From positions 186,001-250,000 of the forward strand of contig JAEXRW010000025.1 of assembly GCA_023454175.1 (NCBI GenBank): a DNA stretch of 64,000 bases, written 5' to 3'. Every line of letters begins with the position of its first letter. Positions within the stretch are counted from its first letter, which is position 1. The notes beneath the pieces are model-generated. The model searched no databases. It had not been told where the DNA came from and was given only the letters and a program-made list of their open reading frames with translations. Source of the stretch: Bacillota bacterium (GTDB lineage: Bacteria > Bacillota > Clostridia > Christensenellales > JAEXRW01). Positions 41,301 through 49,794 of this stretch are shown here, piece after piece. Position numbers and translations under genes: made by a program.

Positions 41301-43412
41301 ATGCACAGGATATTTGAAACGACCGTTGCGGGAAGAAAAGTGACGGTAGAAACAGGAAAATACGCGGAACAGGCAAACGGTTCCTGCCTGATCCGCTGCG
41401 GCGATACAGCGGTATTGGTGTGCACGACCGCATCCGAGAAACCGCGTGAGGGGATAGACTTCTTTCCGCTCGCCGTTGAATACGAAGAGAAACTATACTC
41501 CGTGGGCAAAATACCGGGGGGCTTCATCAAAAGGGAAGGAAGACCCACCGAAAAAGCCATTCTGACCTCACGCCTGATCGACAGGCCGATACGCCCGCTC
41601 TTTCCAAAGGGCTACAGAAACGACGTCCAGGTGGTGGCCACTGTGGTCTCCATGGAGCAGGACATCCCGGCCGACATATACGCCATGATCGGCTCCTCCA
41701 TCGCCCTGAGCATCTCCGATATCCCGTTTGCAGGCCCGACCGGCTCGGTGTCAGTGGGGTATGTGGACGGCGAGATCGTGCTCAATCCGGCTTCTGAACA
41801 GCGGGAAAGGAGCCTGATGCACCTGACGGTATCGGGCACGCGCGATGCAGTCATGATGGTGGAGGCAGGATGCAATGTGGTATCCGAAGCGGTCATGATC
41901 GATTCGATCATGGCGGCGCATGCCGAAATCAAAAAGATCGTGGAATTCATCGATTCCGTCGTGGCCGAAGTGGGGAAACCCAAGATGACCGTGGTCCTGG
42001 AGCATGTGGAAGAGGACCTCGAGAAGGAGATCCGCGCCTATGCCCTGGACAAAGTAAACTGGTCGCTGGATACCTATGACAGGGAAGAACGCCAAAACAG
42101 GTCCAAGGAAGTGGAAGACGAGGTATCGGCGCATTTCATTGAGGTCCATCCGGATATCGAAGGGATCGCGAAAAGCGTTTCCTCCGTACTGTACGATATG
42201 ACGAAGGAAATGATCCGCAAGCGGATCATCGAGGAAGGCACAAGACCGGATGGCAGGAAGATGGACGAGATCCGGCCGATCTGGAGCGAAGTGGGGATCT
42301 TCGCGCGCACGCACGGCTCCGCCGTTTTCACGCGCGGGCAGACACAGGTATTCACCGCCGTTACGCTTGGCGCCATGGCGGATGTGCAAAAACTCGACGG
42401 ACTGGAAGAAGACGAATTCAAACGGTATATGCACCACTACAATATGCCCCCATACAGCACCGGCGAAGCGCGCATGATGCGTGGACCGGGCCGGCGGGAA
42501 ATCGGCCACGGCGCGCTGGCAGGAAGGGCGCTGGAACCCATGATCCCCAGTGAAGAGGACTTCCCCTACGCCATCCGCCTGGTATCGGAAGTAATGAGCT
42601 CCAACGGCTCCACCTCCCAGGCAAGCGTATGCGCCAGCACACTGGCGCTCATGGACGCGGGCGTACCCATCAAAGCCCCCGTAGCCGGTATCGCGATGGG
42701 GCTGGTGAAAAATGAAAAATCGGGCGACATCGCCGTCCTCAGCGATATCCAGGGGCTGGAGGATTTCATGGGCGACATGGACTTCAAGGTGGCAGGGACC
42801 CGGGAAGGCATCACGGCCATCCAGATGGATATGAAGATCAAGGGGATCGATGAAGTGATCCTGCGGCGTGCGCTGGAGCAGGCGCGCATCGGCAGGCTTT
42901 TCATCCTGGACAAGATGCTGCAGACACTGGCGGCCCCGAGGGAGAACCTCTCCCCGTTTGCCCCCAAGATCATCATGTTTACCATCCCCGTGGACAAGAT
43001 CCGGGAGGTCATCGGCCCGGGCGGGAAGATGATCAACAAAATCATCGCAGAGACCGGCGTCAAGATCGATATCGAAGACGACGGGCGCGTATTCATCGCC
43101 ACGCCGGATGAGGAAGCCAGCATGAAAGCCAGGAAGATGATCGAGGGCATCGCGAAGGACGTGGAAGTCGGCGATGTGTACCTCGGCAAGGTGGCACGTA
43201 TACTTCCCTTCGGCGCGTTTGTGGAGCTGGCCCCGGGCAAGGAAGGCATGGTGCACATCTCCAAACTGGCAAACGAGCGTGTGGAGAAAGTGGAGGATGT
43301 CGTGAAGATCGGAGACGAGATCCTGGTGAAGGTCGTGGAGATCGACAAGCAGGGAAGGGTCAACCTCACGAGAAAGGGACTCATTCCCGAAAAACCAAAG
43401 ACCAACCCGTAA
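41301..43412 (+). CDS. pnp: Polyribonucleotide nucleotidyltransferase
   Basis: PNPase degrades RNA 3' to 5' by phosphorolysis. The 703-residue protein has two RNase PH domains (first near 10-140, second from about 305 with FTRGQTQVFTAVTLG), the alpha-helical insert, a KH domain (VDKIREVIGPGGKMINKIIAETGVKIDIEDDG) near 560 and a C-terminal S1 domain (GKVARILPFGAFVELAPGKEGMVHIS). ATG 41301 is chosen because AGAGGAGAA precedes it; the in-frame ATG at 41283 is upstream of that site. Confidence 0.98.
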   Translation: MHRIFETTVAGRKVTVETGKYAEQANGSCLIRCGDTAVLVCTTASEKPREGIDFFPLAVEYEEKLYSVGKIPGGFIKREGRPTEKAILTSRLIDRPIRPLFPKGYRNDVQVVATVVSMEQDIPADIYAMIGSSIALSISDIPFAGPTGSVSVGYVDGEIVLNPASEQRERSLMHLTVSGTRDAVMMVEAGCNVVSEAVMIDSIMAAHAEIKKIVEFIDSVVAEVGKPKMTVVLEHVEEDLEKEIRAYALDKVNWSLDTYDREERQNRSKEVEDEVSAHFIEVHPDIEGIAKSVSSVLYDMTKEMIRKRIIEEGTRPDGRKMDEIRPIWSEVGIFARTHGSAVFTRGQTQVFTAVTLGAMADVQKLDGLEEDEFKRYMHHYNMPPYSTGEARMMRGPGRREIGHGALAGRALEPMIPSEEDFPYAIRLVSEVMSSNGSTSQASVCASTLALMDAGVPIKAPVAGIAMGLVKNEKSGDIAVLSDIQGLEDFMGDMDFKVAGTREGITAIQMDMKIKGIDEVILRRALEQARIGRLFILDKMLQTLAAPRENLSPFAPKIIMFTIPVDKIREVIGPGGKMINKIIAETGVKIDIEDDGRVFIATPDEEASMKARKMIEGIAKDVEVGDVYLGKVARILPFGAFVELAPGKEGMVHISKLANERVEKVEDVVKIGDEILVKVVEIDKQGRVNLTRKGLIPEKPKTNP

Positions 43413-43429
43413 TTCCCAAGACGGATTTT

Positions 43430-43460
43430 GAGGACCGGCAGATGCCGGTCCTCTTATTGT
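43430..43460 (+). terminator. Terminator 1 after pnp
   Basis: Perfect 10-bp stem GAGGACCGGC (43430-43439) with GCCGGTCCTC (43444-43453), loop AGAT, then TTATTGT. It shares a 17-base identical core with a second terminator 199 bp downstream. Confidence 0.8.
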
Positions 43461-43488
43461 CAAAAAAGTGGCTATGCCACTTTTTTGA
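43460..43488. repeat. 13-bp perfect inverted repeat, terminator-like both ways
   Basis: TCAAAAAAGTGGC (43460-43472) and GCCACTTTTTTGA (43476-43488) are perfectly complementary around TAT. The A-run before and T-run after make it look like a bidirectional terminator, or an end of a small mobile repeat. Confidence 0.8.
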
Positions 43489-43630
43489 GTATTACCATGC
43501 AGAGAGTGTTCACCACAAACCTGCATGAGAGGTGTCATTTCTGACGTACACGCCGCCAGAAATGACGGATTTGATTTATGGTTGCATATTTAGCATTTGC
43601 TGTTTTTTGCTCAAGGTTTTTGATATCGTG
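43489..43630. other. Non-coding stretch with two further inverted repeats
   Basis: Part of the 334-bp gap between pnp and the next gene. CATGCAG (43496-43502) pairs with CTGCATG (43521-43527), and GTCATTTCTG (43534-43543) pairs perfectly with CAGAAATGAC (43557-43566) around a 13-base loop. I see no credible reading frame. The rest (43567-43630) is T-rich and featureless. Confidence 0.7.
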
Positions 43631-43658
43631 GGATCGGCAGATGCCGGTCCTTTTTTTT
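43631..43658 (+). terminator. Terminator 2 after pnp
   Basis: GGATCGGC (43631-43638) pairs with GCCGGTCC (43643-43650) with one G-U pair and loop AGAT, followed by eight Ts. The 17 bases 43635-43651 are identical to 43436-43452 in terminator 1. Confidence 0.88.
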
Positions 43659-43746
43659 ATCTTTGTTAGTGCTATGAATTACAGTTATAAAGCCGCGTGC
43701 CCTGGAATAAAGAATATTGAAATCAAAACAGGAGCGGTGAAATAAA

Positions 43747-44499
43747 ATGAAAACACATCTGATCAAGCTGCCGAAGTATGCGATGATCAATATTTTCCTG
43801 ATACTCCTCATCGCGGGCATTTATATCGTGGCTTCGGACGACAATATCCGTGCATCGTTCAACAGCGCCGCAGGCTTTCCCATCTACCAGGGGCGGCACG
43901 ATTCCAACAAGGTGGCTTTGGAATGCTGCGTCGACGGTTCGACGGTCCAGGTCAAAAAGATGCTGGATGTTCTGCAGGACAGCAAAGCCACGATGACTTT
44001 TTATGTATCGGCCTCATGGGCAAAAGCCAATGATGAACTGATCAAGCGCATGAACGTGGACGGGCATGAAATAGGCATATTGGGAAAAGACTATAAAGCG
44101 GCCGGCAGTTTCGGCGTGGAGGATGTCAAAAGGGATATCGAATACGCTGCGGATATCATACAGAATTCCTGCGGCGCCCGAGCGTCATTGTATACGCCTT
44201 TTGAGGTACAGCCGGAAAACCGCGTATTGAATCCTGTTTACTCTGCGGGCTGCAAGGCCGTCCTGTGCACTAGGAACACATATTCCTCGGGCGGCGGTGA
44301 TGCCGGCGACATCTATACAAAAGCGGTGAAAAACGCAGCAAGCGGCGATCTGATCATGCTGTATCCCGGTTCGGGCACCGTGGAGGCGCTGCCCAGGATC
44401 ATCATGCAGCTGCGGGAACAGGGCCTGGAACTCGACACGGTCGGGAACATCCTGGATAAATTATCGTTGAAGCCGGGAAGCGTTTCCAATATAATGTAG
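43747..44499 (+). CDS. Degenerate polysaccharide deacetylase-like protein (YlxY-like)
   Basis: This 250-residue protein has an N-terminal membrane anchor (about 12-30) and a NodB-like domain, outside the cell. It lines up with PdaB/YlxY proteins: KVALECCVDGS replaces the KxxALTFDDGP motif, TMTFYVSASWAKANDELIKRM matches the second strand-helix, and GHEIGILGKDYK replaces GHEIGNHSxxH. The catalytic aspartate and metal-binding histidines are therefore missing, so deacetylase activity is unlikely. In Bacillus, pnpA-ylxY-mlpA is the same order. A sporulation or envelope role is inferred. The binding site is GGAG before the ATG. Confidence 0.8.
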   Translation: MKTHLIKLPKYAMINIFLILLIAGIYIVASDDNIRASFNSAAGFPIYQGRHDSNKVALECCVDGSTVQVKKMLDVLQDSKATMTFYVSASWAKANDELIKRMNVDGHEIGILGKDYKAAGSFGVEDVKRDIEYAADIIQNSCGARASLYTPFEVQPENRVLNPVYSAGCKAVLCTRNTYSSGGGDAGDIYTKAVKNAASGDLIMLYPGSGTVEALPRIIMQLREQGLELDTVGNILDKLSLKPGSVSNIM

Positions 44500-44525
44500 G
44501 GTATCAAAAAAGGATGGTAACACAA

Positions 44526-45788
44526 ATGCATGAACTGAAAAAGCTCAATAACGGGATCACTGTGGTCCATGAGAAGCTGGATGATTTCAAGTCCGTGGCG
44601 ATCGGCATATGGATACGGGCAGGCTCCATCAATGAATCGGAAAAAAACAACGGCATATCGCATTTCATCGAACACATGCTCTTCAAAGGAACAAAGAAAA
44701 GATCGGCGAAGGATATCGCCGTGGAGATGGACAATGTGGGCGGGCAGCTGAACGCATTCACCTCGAAGGAATGCACATGCTTCCATGCAAAAGTGATGGA
44801 CAAGCATATCGGCGTGGCTGTGGACGTGCTGTGCGATATCGTACAGAATTCGGTATTTGATGAAAAGGAGATCGAAAAGGAAAAGGGCGTGGTACTGGAG
44901 GAAGTGTCCATGGTGGAGGATACGCCTGAAGACCTGGTGCACGACCTGCTGGCGCAGGGCGTCTTTTCCGGGGATACGCTGGGTCTTCCGGTGATCGGCA
45001 AAAAAGAGGCCATCAGCGGCTTCAAGAGGCAGGATATCATGGACTATACGGCGCAGTGCTATTCCGCCGAAAACATGGTGGTGGCCGTGGCCGGGAAATA
45101 TGATGAAAACGTGCTGCTGCCCATGCTGGAGGAAAAGCTCGCGGAGCTCCCCAAAACATGTTCGGGGAGCTGCAGGGAAAGAGAATCAAAACCGGTGCAT
45201 GCGAGCGGAGCATCCTCGAAAGCCAAAGAGACTGAACAGGTGCATGTATGCCTGGGACTTCCCGGATATGCCATGGAGGACAGGAAGCTGTACAGCCTGC
45301 ATGTGATCAACAATATCCTCGGCGGGGGGATGAGCTCGCGCCTTTTCCAGAAAATAAGGGAGGAAAAAGGCATGGCGTATTCCGTCTATTCCTACCCCTC
45401 GGCCTATGCGGATACGGGCCTCTTCACGCTGTATGCCGGAACGAGCCCCAAACAGGTGGAGGCGGTCATCAGGATGATGCTCGCCGAAGTGGAAAAGATC
45501 AAACAGGAAGGGCTTACGCAGACCGAGGTGGACCAGGCCAAGGAACAGCTGAAAGGAAACTTCATCCTGGGCGTGGAATCCACGAGCTCCAAAATGAACA
45601 TCCTGGGAAAATCACAGACGCTGCTGGGGAAAGTCATCGAAGAGGAGGAAACGCTGGCCCGGGTGGACGCCGTGACACTGGATTCCGTGATGGGCATCAT
45701 CCCCGAAGTCTTTGATGAGAGCAAGATATTCGCTGCGCTCGTGGGCAAAACGGAGGAAGGCTTCGATATCAAAAAAATGTTCCCGTAA
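44526..45788 (+). CDS. M16 family zinc peptidase (MlpA/YmxG-like)
   Basis: This is a cytoplasmic processing-peptidase-like protease. The roughly 420-residue protein has the inverted zinc motif HFIEH near residue 46 in GISHFIEHMLFKGT, with the downstream glutamate ligand region EEVSMVEDTPEDLVHDLL. ATG 44526 is preferred to 44514 because AGGATGG lies at proper distance only from the former. Both N- and C-terminal M16 domains are present in one chain. Gene order pnp-ylxY-M16-dpaA matches Bacillus mlpA. The substrate is unknown. Confidence 0.92.
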   Translation: MHELKKLNNGITVVHEKLDDFKSVAIGIWIRAGSINESEKNNGISHFIEHMLFKGTKKRSAKDIAVEMDNVGGQLNAFTSKECTCFHAKVMDKHIGVAVDVLCDIVQNSVFDEKEIEKEKGVVLEEVSMVEDTPEDLVHDLLAQGVFSGDTLGLPVIGKKEAISGFKRQDIMDYTAQCYSAENMVVAVAGKYDENVLLPMLEEKLAELPKTCSGSCRERESKPVHASGASSKAKETEQVHVCLGLPGYAMEDRKLYSLHVINNILGGGMSSRLFQKIREEKGMAYSVYSYPSAYADTGLFTLYAGTSPKQVEAVIRMMLAEVEKIKQEGLTQTEVDQAKEQLKGNFILGVESTSSKMNILGKSQTLLGKVIEEEETLARVDAVTLDSVMGIIPEVFDESKIFAALVGKTEEGFDIKKMFP

Positions 45789-45822
45789 CCCCGGTCCATC
45801 CAGCAATTCAACAACGCAATCC

Positions 45823-45857
45823 AAAGGATACGGCCCTTTCCGGACCGTATCCTTTTT
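45823..45857 (+). terminator. Rho-independent terminator after the M16 peptidase gene
   Basis: AAAGGATACGG (45823-45833) pairs perfectly with CCGTATCCTTT (45845-45855), with an 11-base loop and Ts from 45853 to 45857. Confidence 0.9.
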
Positions 45858-45864
45858 GATTCCC

Positions 45865-45897
45865 ACAGCACCAGGCTTTTGATGCATACATATAATG
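45865..45897 (+). promoter_or_regulatory. Possible sigma-K promoter of dpaAB
   Basis: AC (45870-45871) is followed after 17 bp by CATATAATG (45889-45897), close to the sigma-K pattern AC-N16-CATANNNTA with one mismatch. dpaA starts 27 bp downstream. dpaAB is a sigma-K operon in Bacillus; the sequence match alone is modest. Confidence 0.38.
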
Positions 45898-45923
45898 AAT
45901 TAATCAATTTGCGGGGTGGTTCC

Positions 45924-46796
45924 ATGCCTGATTCCATGCTGGCCGGGTTTCATTATGCCATCATCGGCGGAGACGAAAGGCAAAGGGAACTGTACTGGCT
46001 GATGGAGGAAAATGGTTACAAGGTACGCACATACGGGCTGGAGACGGGCAGGGATTCCGACCTGAAGGAAACCATCACCCAATCCGAAGTGGTCCTGTTT
46101 CCGATCCTCATGGCAGACGCCGAAGGGAACATCCCTTTATATACCAAGAGTAAAAAGATCACCGCAGATGAAGCCGTCGGCATGCTACCGGAAAATGCGT
46201 TCATCATCTGCGGGAAAGCAAACAGCAGACTGAAAAAAAGGGCCGAGCGCAGGGAAGTCAAACTGATAGACATCCTGGATGACGAGGTATTTGCCATCGA
46301 AAACGCCATCCCCAGCGTGGAGGGCGCCATTGCCTGCGCTATCATCCATTCCAGCATCACCATCCACAACAGCAGGTGCATGGTCATCGGGTATGGCCGG
46401 ATCGGGCGGCTGCTGGCTTGCCAGCTGCGCCAGATGGGGGCATGCACGTATGTGGCCGCGCGCAGGCTGGAATCCCGCGCCTGGGCCGAGGCGGAAGGAC
46501 ACAGGGCGTATGACACGGCGGATATGGAAACTATGTTTTCCGAATGCGATTTCATTTTCAATACGATACCCGTCAGGCTCCTGGGCATGGAAGCCCTGCG
46601 GAAGATCAACAAGAACTGCCTGCTGGTGGAGCTGGCATCACGGCCGTTCATTTTTGACCCTGTGGAAGCGGAGGAAGTGGGCGTAAAATACCGGATCGAA
46701 CTGGGCCTGCCGGGAAGATATGCGCCCAAAACCGCCGCGGGCATCATCCTGGATACGGTGGAACGGCTGATCAGACAAAATATGGAGGTAATATAA
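45924..46796 (+). CDS. dpaA: Dipicolinate synthase subunit A
   Basis: DpaA with DpaB oxidises dihydrodipicolinate to dipicolinic acid in the mother cell; the product is stored in the spore core. The 290-residue protein matches SpoVFA: YAIIGGDERQRELYWLM at the start, SVEGAIACAIIHSSITIHNSRCMVIGYGRIGRLLA (NAD(P)-binding Rossmann motif near 155) and the ending LGLPGRYAPKTAAGIIL. ATG 45924 is chosen behind GGGGTGG; ATG 45939 is a close alternative. It overlaps dpaB by one base (TAATG). Confidence 0.95.
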   Translation: MPDSMLAGFHYAIIGGDERQRELYWLMEENGYKVRTYGLETGRDSDLKETITQSEVVLFPILMADAEGNIPLYTKSKKITADEAVGMLPENAFIICGKANSRLKKRAERREVKLIDILDDEVFAIENAIPSVEGAIACAIIHSSITIHNSRCMVIGYGRIGRLLACQLRQMGACTYVAARRLESRAWAEAEGHRAYDTADMETMFSECDFIFNTIPVRLLGMEALRKINKNCLLVELASRPFIFDPVEAEEVGVKYRIELGLPGRYAPKTAAGIILDTVERLIRQNMEVI

Positions 46797-47404
46797 TGCT
46801 GCTGGAAGGAAAAAAAATCGGGTTTGCGCTGACAGGTTCGTTCTGCACCCTTCACCAGGTGATACCGCAGATGGAAAAGCTGGCGGATGCAGGCGCACAG
46901 ATCGTGCCCATCATATCCTACAATATCCGGGACTTCGATACCCGTTTCAACCAGGCCGAGGAATTGAAAAACAGGATCCGGTCCATCACAAAAGCCGACA
47001 TTATCGACAGCATCGTGGGCGCCGAGCCCATCGGCCCCCAAAAACTGCTGGATATCCTTTTGATCGCGCCCTGCACGGGGAATACCCTGGCCAAACTGGC
47101 CAATGCCATCACGGACACGCCTGTGCTGATGGCGGCCAAATCCCAACTCCGCAACCAGAGGCCCGTGGTGCTGGCGATCACCACCAACGACGGCCTCGGG
47201 AACAATGCCAAGAATATCGGCTTATTGCTCAATTTGAGAAATGTACTTTTTGTGCCCTTTGGACAGGACGACAGCGCCCGGAAAAGCAATTCCGTAAGCG
47301 CAAAAATGGAATTGATCCTGCCCACACTGGAGGAGGCGCTGGAAGGCAGACAGATCCAGCCTATCCTGCTGGGCAGATCAGAAATGAGCGAGGCGCCAAA
47401 ATGA
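46796..47404 (+). CDS. dpaB: Dipicolinate synthase subunit B
   Basis: DpaB is the flavoprotein-like partner of DpaA. The 202-residue protein begins LLEGKKIGFALTGSFCTLHQVIPQMEKLADAGAQIVPIISYN and has IGPQKLLDILLIAPCTGNTLAKLANAITDTPVLMAAKSQLRNQRPVVLAITTNDGLG, typical of the SpoVFB/flavoprotein (Dfp-like) family. Translation is coupled to dpaA by the one-base overlap. Its presence shows that this organism makes dipicolinate by the dpaAB route and not by the EtfA route of some clostridia. Confidence 0.95.
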   Translation: MLLEGKKIGFALTGSFCTLHQVIPQMEKLADAGAQIVPIISYNIRDFDTRFNQAEELKNRIRSITKADIIDSIVGAEPIGPQKLLDILLIAPCTGNTLAKLANAITDTPVLMAAKSQLRNQRPVVLAITTNDGLGNNAKNIGLLLNLRNVLFVPFGQDDSARKSNSVSAKMELILPTLEEALEGRQIQPILLGRSEMSEAPK

Positions 47405-47408
47405 TGCT

Positions 47409-47436
47409 TTGTGCAGGGGGGAAATAATGATATAAT
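47409..47436 (+). promoter_or_regulatory. Promoter of spoIIIE/ftsK
   Basis: TTGTGC (47409-47414), 16 bp, TATAAT (47431-47436). The -10 is perfect and the -35 weak. It lies immediately after the dpaB stop. Confidence 0.5.
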
Positions 47437-47466
47437 TATTTATACTACAAATGACGGGGTGGTTAT

Positions 47467-49794
47467 ATGAGCAGAAGATCCTCCTATTCAAGCAGGTCAT
47501 CCCTCACACATACCAGCGCTGCCAGCCGTTCGAAAGATATATGGGCCATCATACTGGCCGCCCTCGGACTGTTCCTGGTCATCAGCATCTATACCGAAGC
47601 CGCCGGAAGCACATCCGGCACGTTTGGATATGCCATCAAAAGCTTTTTTTCTGGCCTTTTCGGATATTTCGTCTATGCGCTGCCCGTGATCCTGATCGTG
47701 CTCGGCATCCTGATCTTCATCGCACGCAAAAAGCGGATCCACGGCTCCAAATTGGGGATGATCGTCCTCTTCCTGATCGCCCTGCTGCCTTTTCTCCACA
47801 CCTTTGCCGTGAACGCGACGATCAGCGCAAACAGCCTGGATTCAACCGTCGCCTCATTGGACCCGGGCAAGGTCTCCTTCGGGGACTTTTTGCTGGGCTC
47901 TTATAAAATCGGTTCGGAAAGCCATGCAGGCACCGGCCTCTGGAGCGCCATCTTCGTATACCCCATCTGGCTTTTGATCGGGGAGATCGGCTCCTATATC
48001 CTGTACGCCGCCATCATGCTGGCAAGCATCATCATCCTGACCAACCTCTCCATCCGCAAGGTGGGGCAGCGGATCGGGGAAACGGTATCCACCATGAAGG
48101 AAAACAACCGCAACGGCAAATCCGGTCTGTATGTGGGCAAGGTGGAGGAACCCAATGCCGGCGGCTACCGAAAGGAACGCGAAGAGCCTGCCGGCAGGCC
48201 CAAGGACGATATCGTTTTCAGAGGCCATTTCGAGGAAAAAGAGAACGAAAAGTTCACCAAGACTCTGCAGGAACACGAGGCGGCCAAACAAACTGTGAAA
48301 ACGCAAACCGCCCCGCCGCCCGAAAACAGCCTGAACCACGGGCAGACGGATGTGGAATATATCAAGCCTCCGCTGAACATGCTGTCCCAGGCTGCCATGG
48401 AGAAGAAATCCCTGCGGACAAAGGACGATTACCGCAAAAACGCACACCTGCTGGAGGAAACGCTGGCCAATTTCGGCATCACCGCCAAGGTGGTGCAGGT
48501 GTCCACGGGGCCTGCCGTGACGCGGTATGAATTGCAGCTGGCTCCCGGCGTGAAGGTGAGCCGCATCACCAGCCTGGCCGACGATATCGCGCTGAACCTG
48601 GCTTCGCAGGGCGTGCGTATCGAAGCCCCCATCCCGGGGAAGGCCGCGGTGGGCATCGAGGTGCCCAACAGCGAGATCTCCATCGTCCGCCTGTCGGAAT
48701 GCATCGACACCCAGGAGTTTTCCAAGCATCCGTCCCCGATCGCATTCCCGCTCGGCAAGGATATCGCGGGGAGCAATATCATCGTGGACCTCGGGAGCAT
48801 GCCGCACCTGCTGGTGGCGGGCGCCACGGGCTCGGGCAAAAGCGTATGCATCAATTCCTTCATAGCGGCCCTGCTTTTCAAATCCTCCCCGCAGGAAGTA
48901 AGGCTGATCATGATCGACCCCAAGGTCGTGGAACTCAGCATCTACAACGGCATCCCGCACCTGCTGATCCCCGTCGTGACCGACCCGAAAAAGGCTGCCG
49001 GCGCGCTCAACTGGGCCATCACGGAAATGACGAGCCGCTACAAGCTTTTCGCAGAAAAAGGCGCGAAGGACATCAAACGCTTCAACGAACTCGCCCCCGC
49101 CATGGATCTGCAGAAGATCCCCCATATCGTGGTGATCATCGACGAACTGGCGGACCTGATGATGGCCGCGCCGAGAGAGGTGGAGGACGCCATCTGCCGC
49201 CTGGCCCAGCTGGGCAGGGCATCGGGCATCCATCTGATCGTCGCGACGCAGCGCCCCTCGGTGGACGTCATCACGGGGCTTATCAAGGCCAATATACCCT
49301 CCAGGATCGCATTCGCCGTATCCTCCCAGGTGGACTCCAGGACCATCCTGGATTCGGGCGGAGCGGAAAAGCTGCTCGGAAGAGGGGACATGCTATATTC
49401 TTCCAGCAACCTCCCCAAGCCCATCCGGATACAGGGCTCCTACGTATCGGACAAGGAAGTGGAGTCCGTCGTGAGTTTCGTGAAGGCAAAATCCGGGCCG
49501 AGCTATAAAAATGAGATATTGGACCACATCGATGGGAAAAATGAACCTGCAGGCACCGAGCAGGAAGACGGCAGGGATGAGCTGCTGTCCAGGGCCGTGG
49601 AGATCGTGATCGAATCCGGGCAGGCCTCGACGTCCCTGCTGCAGCGGAAACTGCGCGTGGGCTATGCGCGGGCCGCAAGGCTGATAGACGACATGGAGGA
49701 GATGGGCATCGTGGGCGGATACGACGGGAGCAAGCCCCGAAATGTGCTGATCAACCGGAGCGACTATGAAAAACTATTTGGCGGGAGTGAATGA
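47467..49794 (+). CDS. spoIIIE: DNA translocase FtsK/SpoIIIE
   Basis: FtsK/SpoIIIE pumps DNA across the division or sporulation septum. The 775-residue protein has four or five N-terminal membrane segments (residues 25-195), a short linker, the motor domain with Walker A GATGSGKSV near 455 and Walker B VVIIDELADLM near 555, and a C-terminal gamma winged-helix domain (SGQASTSLLQRKLRVGYARAARLIDDME) that reads KOPS/SRS sequences. The sequence does not tell whether the vegetative or spore-specific paralogue is meant. rimO begins in the base after the stop. Confidence 0.95.
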   Translation: MSRRSSYSSRSSLTHTSAASRSKDIWAIILAALGLFLVISIYTEAAGSTSGTFGYAIKSFFSGLFGYFVYALPVILIVLGILIFIARKKRIHGSKLGMIVLFLIALLPFLHTFAVNATISANSLDSTVASLDPGKVSFGDFLLGSYKIGSESHAGTGLWSAIFVYPIWLLIGEIGSYILYAAIMLASIIILTNLSIRKVGQRIGETVSTMKENNRNGKSGLYVGKVEEPNAGGYRKEREEPAGRPKDDIVFRGHFEEKENEKFTKTLQEHEAAKQTVKTQTAPPPENSLNHGQTDVEYIKPPLNMLSQAAMEKKSLRTKDDYRKNAHLLEETLANFGITAKVVQVSTGPAVTRYELQLAPGVKVSRITSLADDIALNLASQGVRIEAPIPGKAAVGIEVPNSEISIVRLSECIDTQEFSKHPSPIAFPLGKDIAGSNIIVDLGSMPHLLVAGATGSGKSVCINSFIAALLFKSSPQEVRLIMIDPKVVELSIYNGIPHLLIPVVTDPKKAAGALNWAITEMTSRYKLFAEKGAKDIKRFNELAPAMDLQKIPHIVVIIDELADLMMAAPREVEDAICRLAQLGRASGIHLIVATQRPSVDVITGLIKANIPSRIAFAVSSQVDSRTILDSGGAEKLLGRGDMLYSSSNLPKPIRIQGSYVSDKEVESVVSFVKAKSGPSYKNEILDHIDGKNEPAGTEQEDGRDELLSRAVEIVIESGQASTSLLQRKLRVGYARAARLIDDMEEMGIVGGYDGSKPRNVLINRSDYEKLFGGSE

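Noticed and set aside
41751..43538. A 595-codon open frame on the minus strand
   Set aside because: Antisense to pnp; histidine-rich low-information translation typical of a G+C-biased shadow frame.
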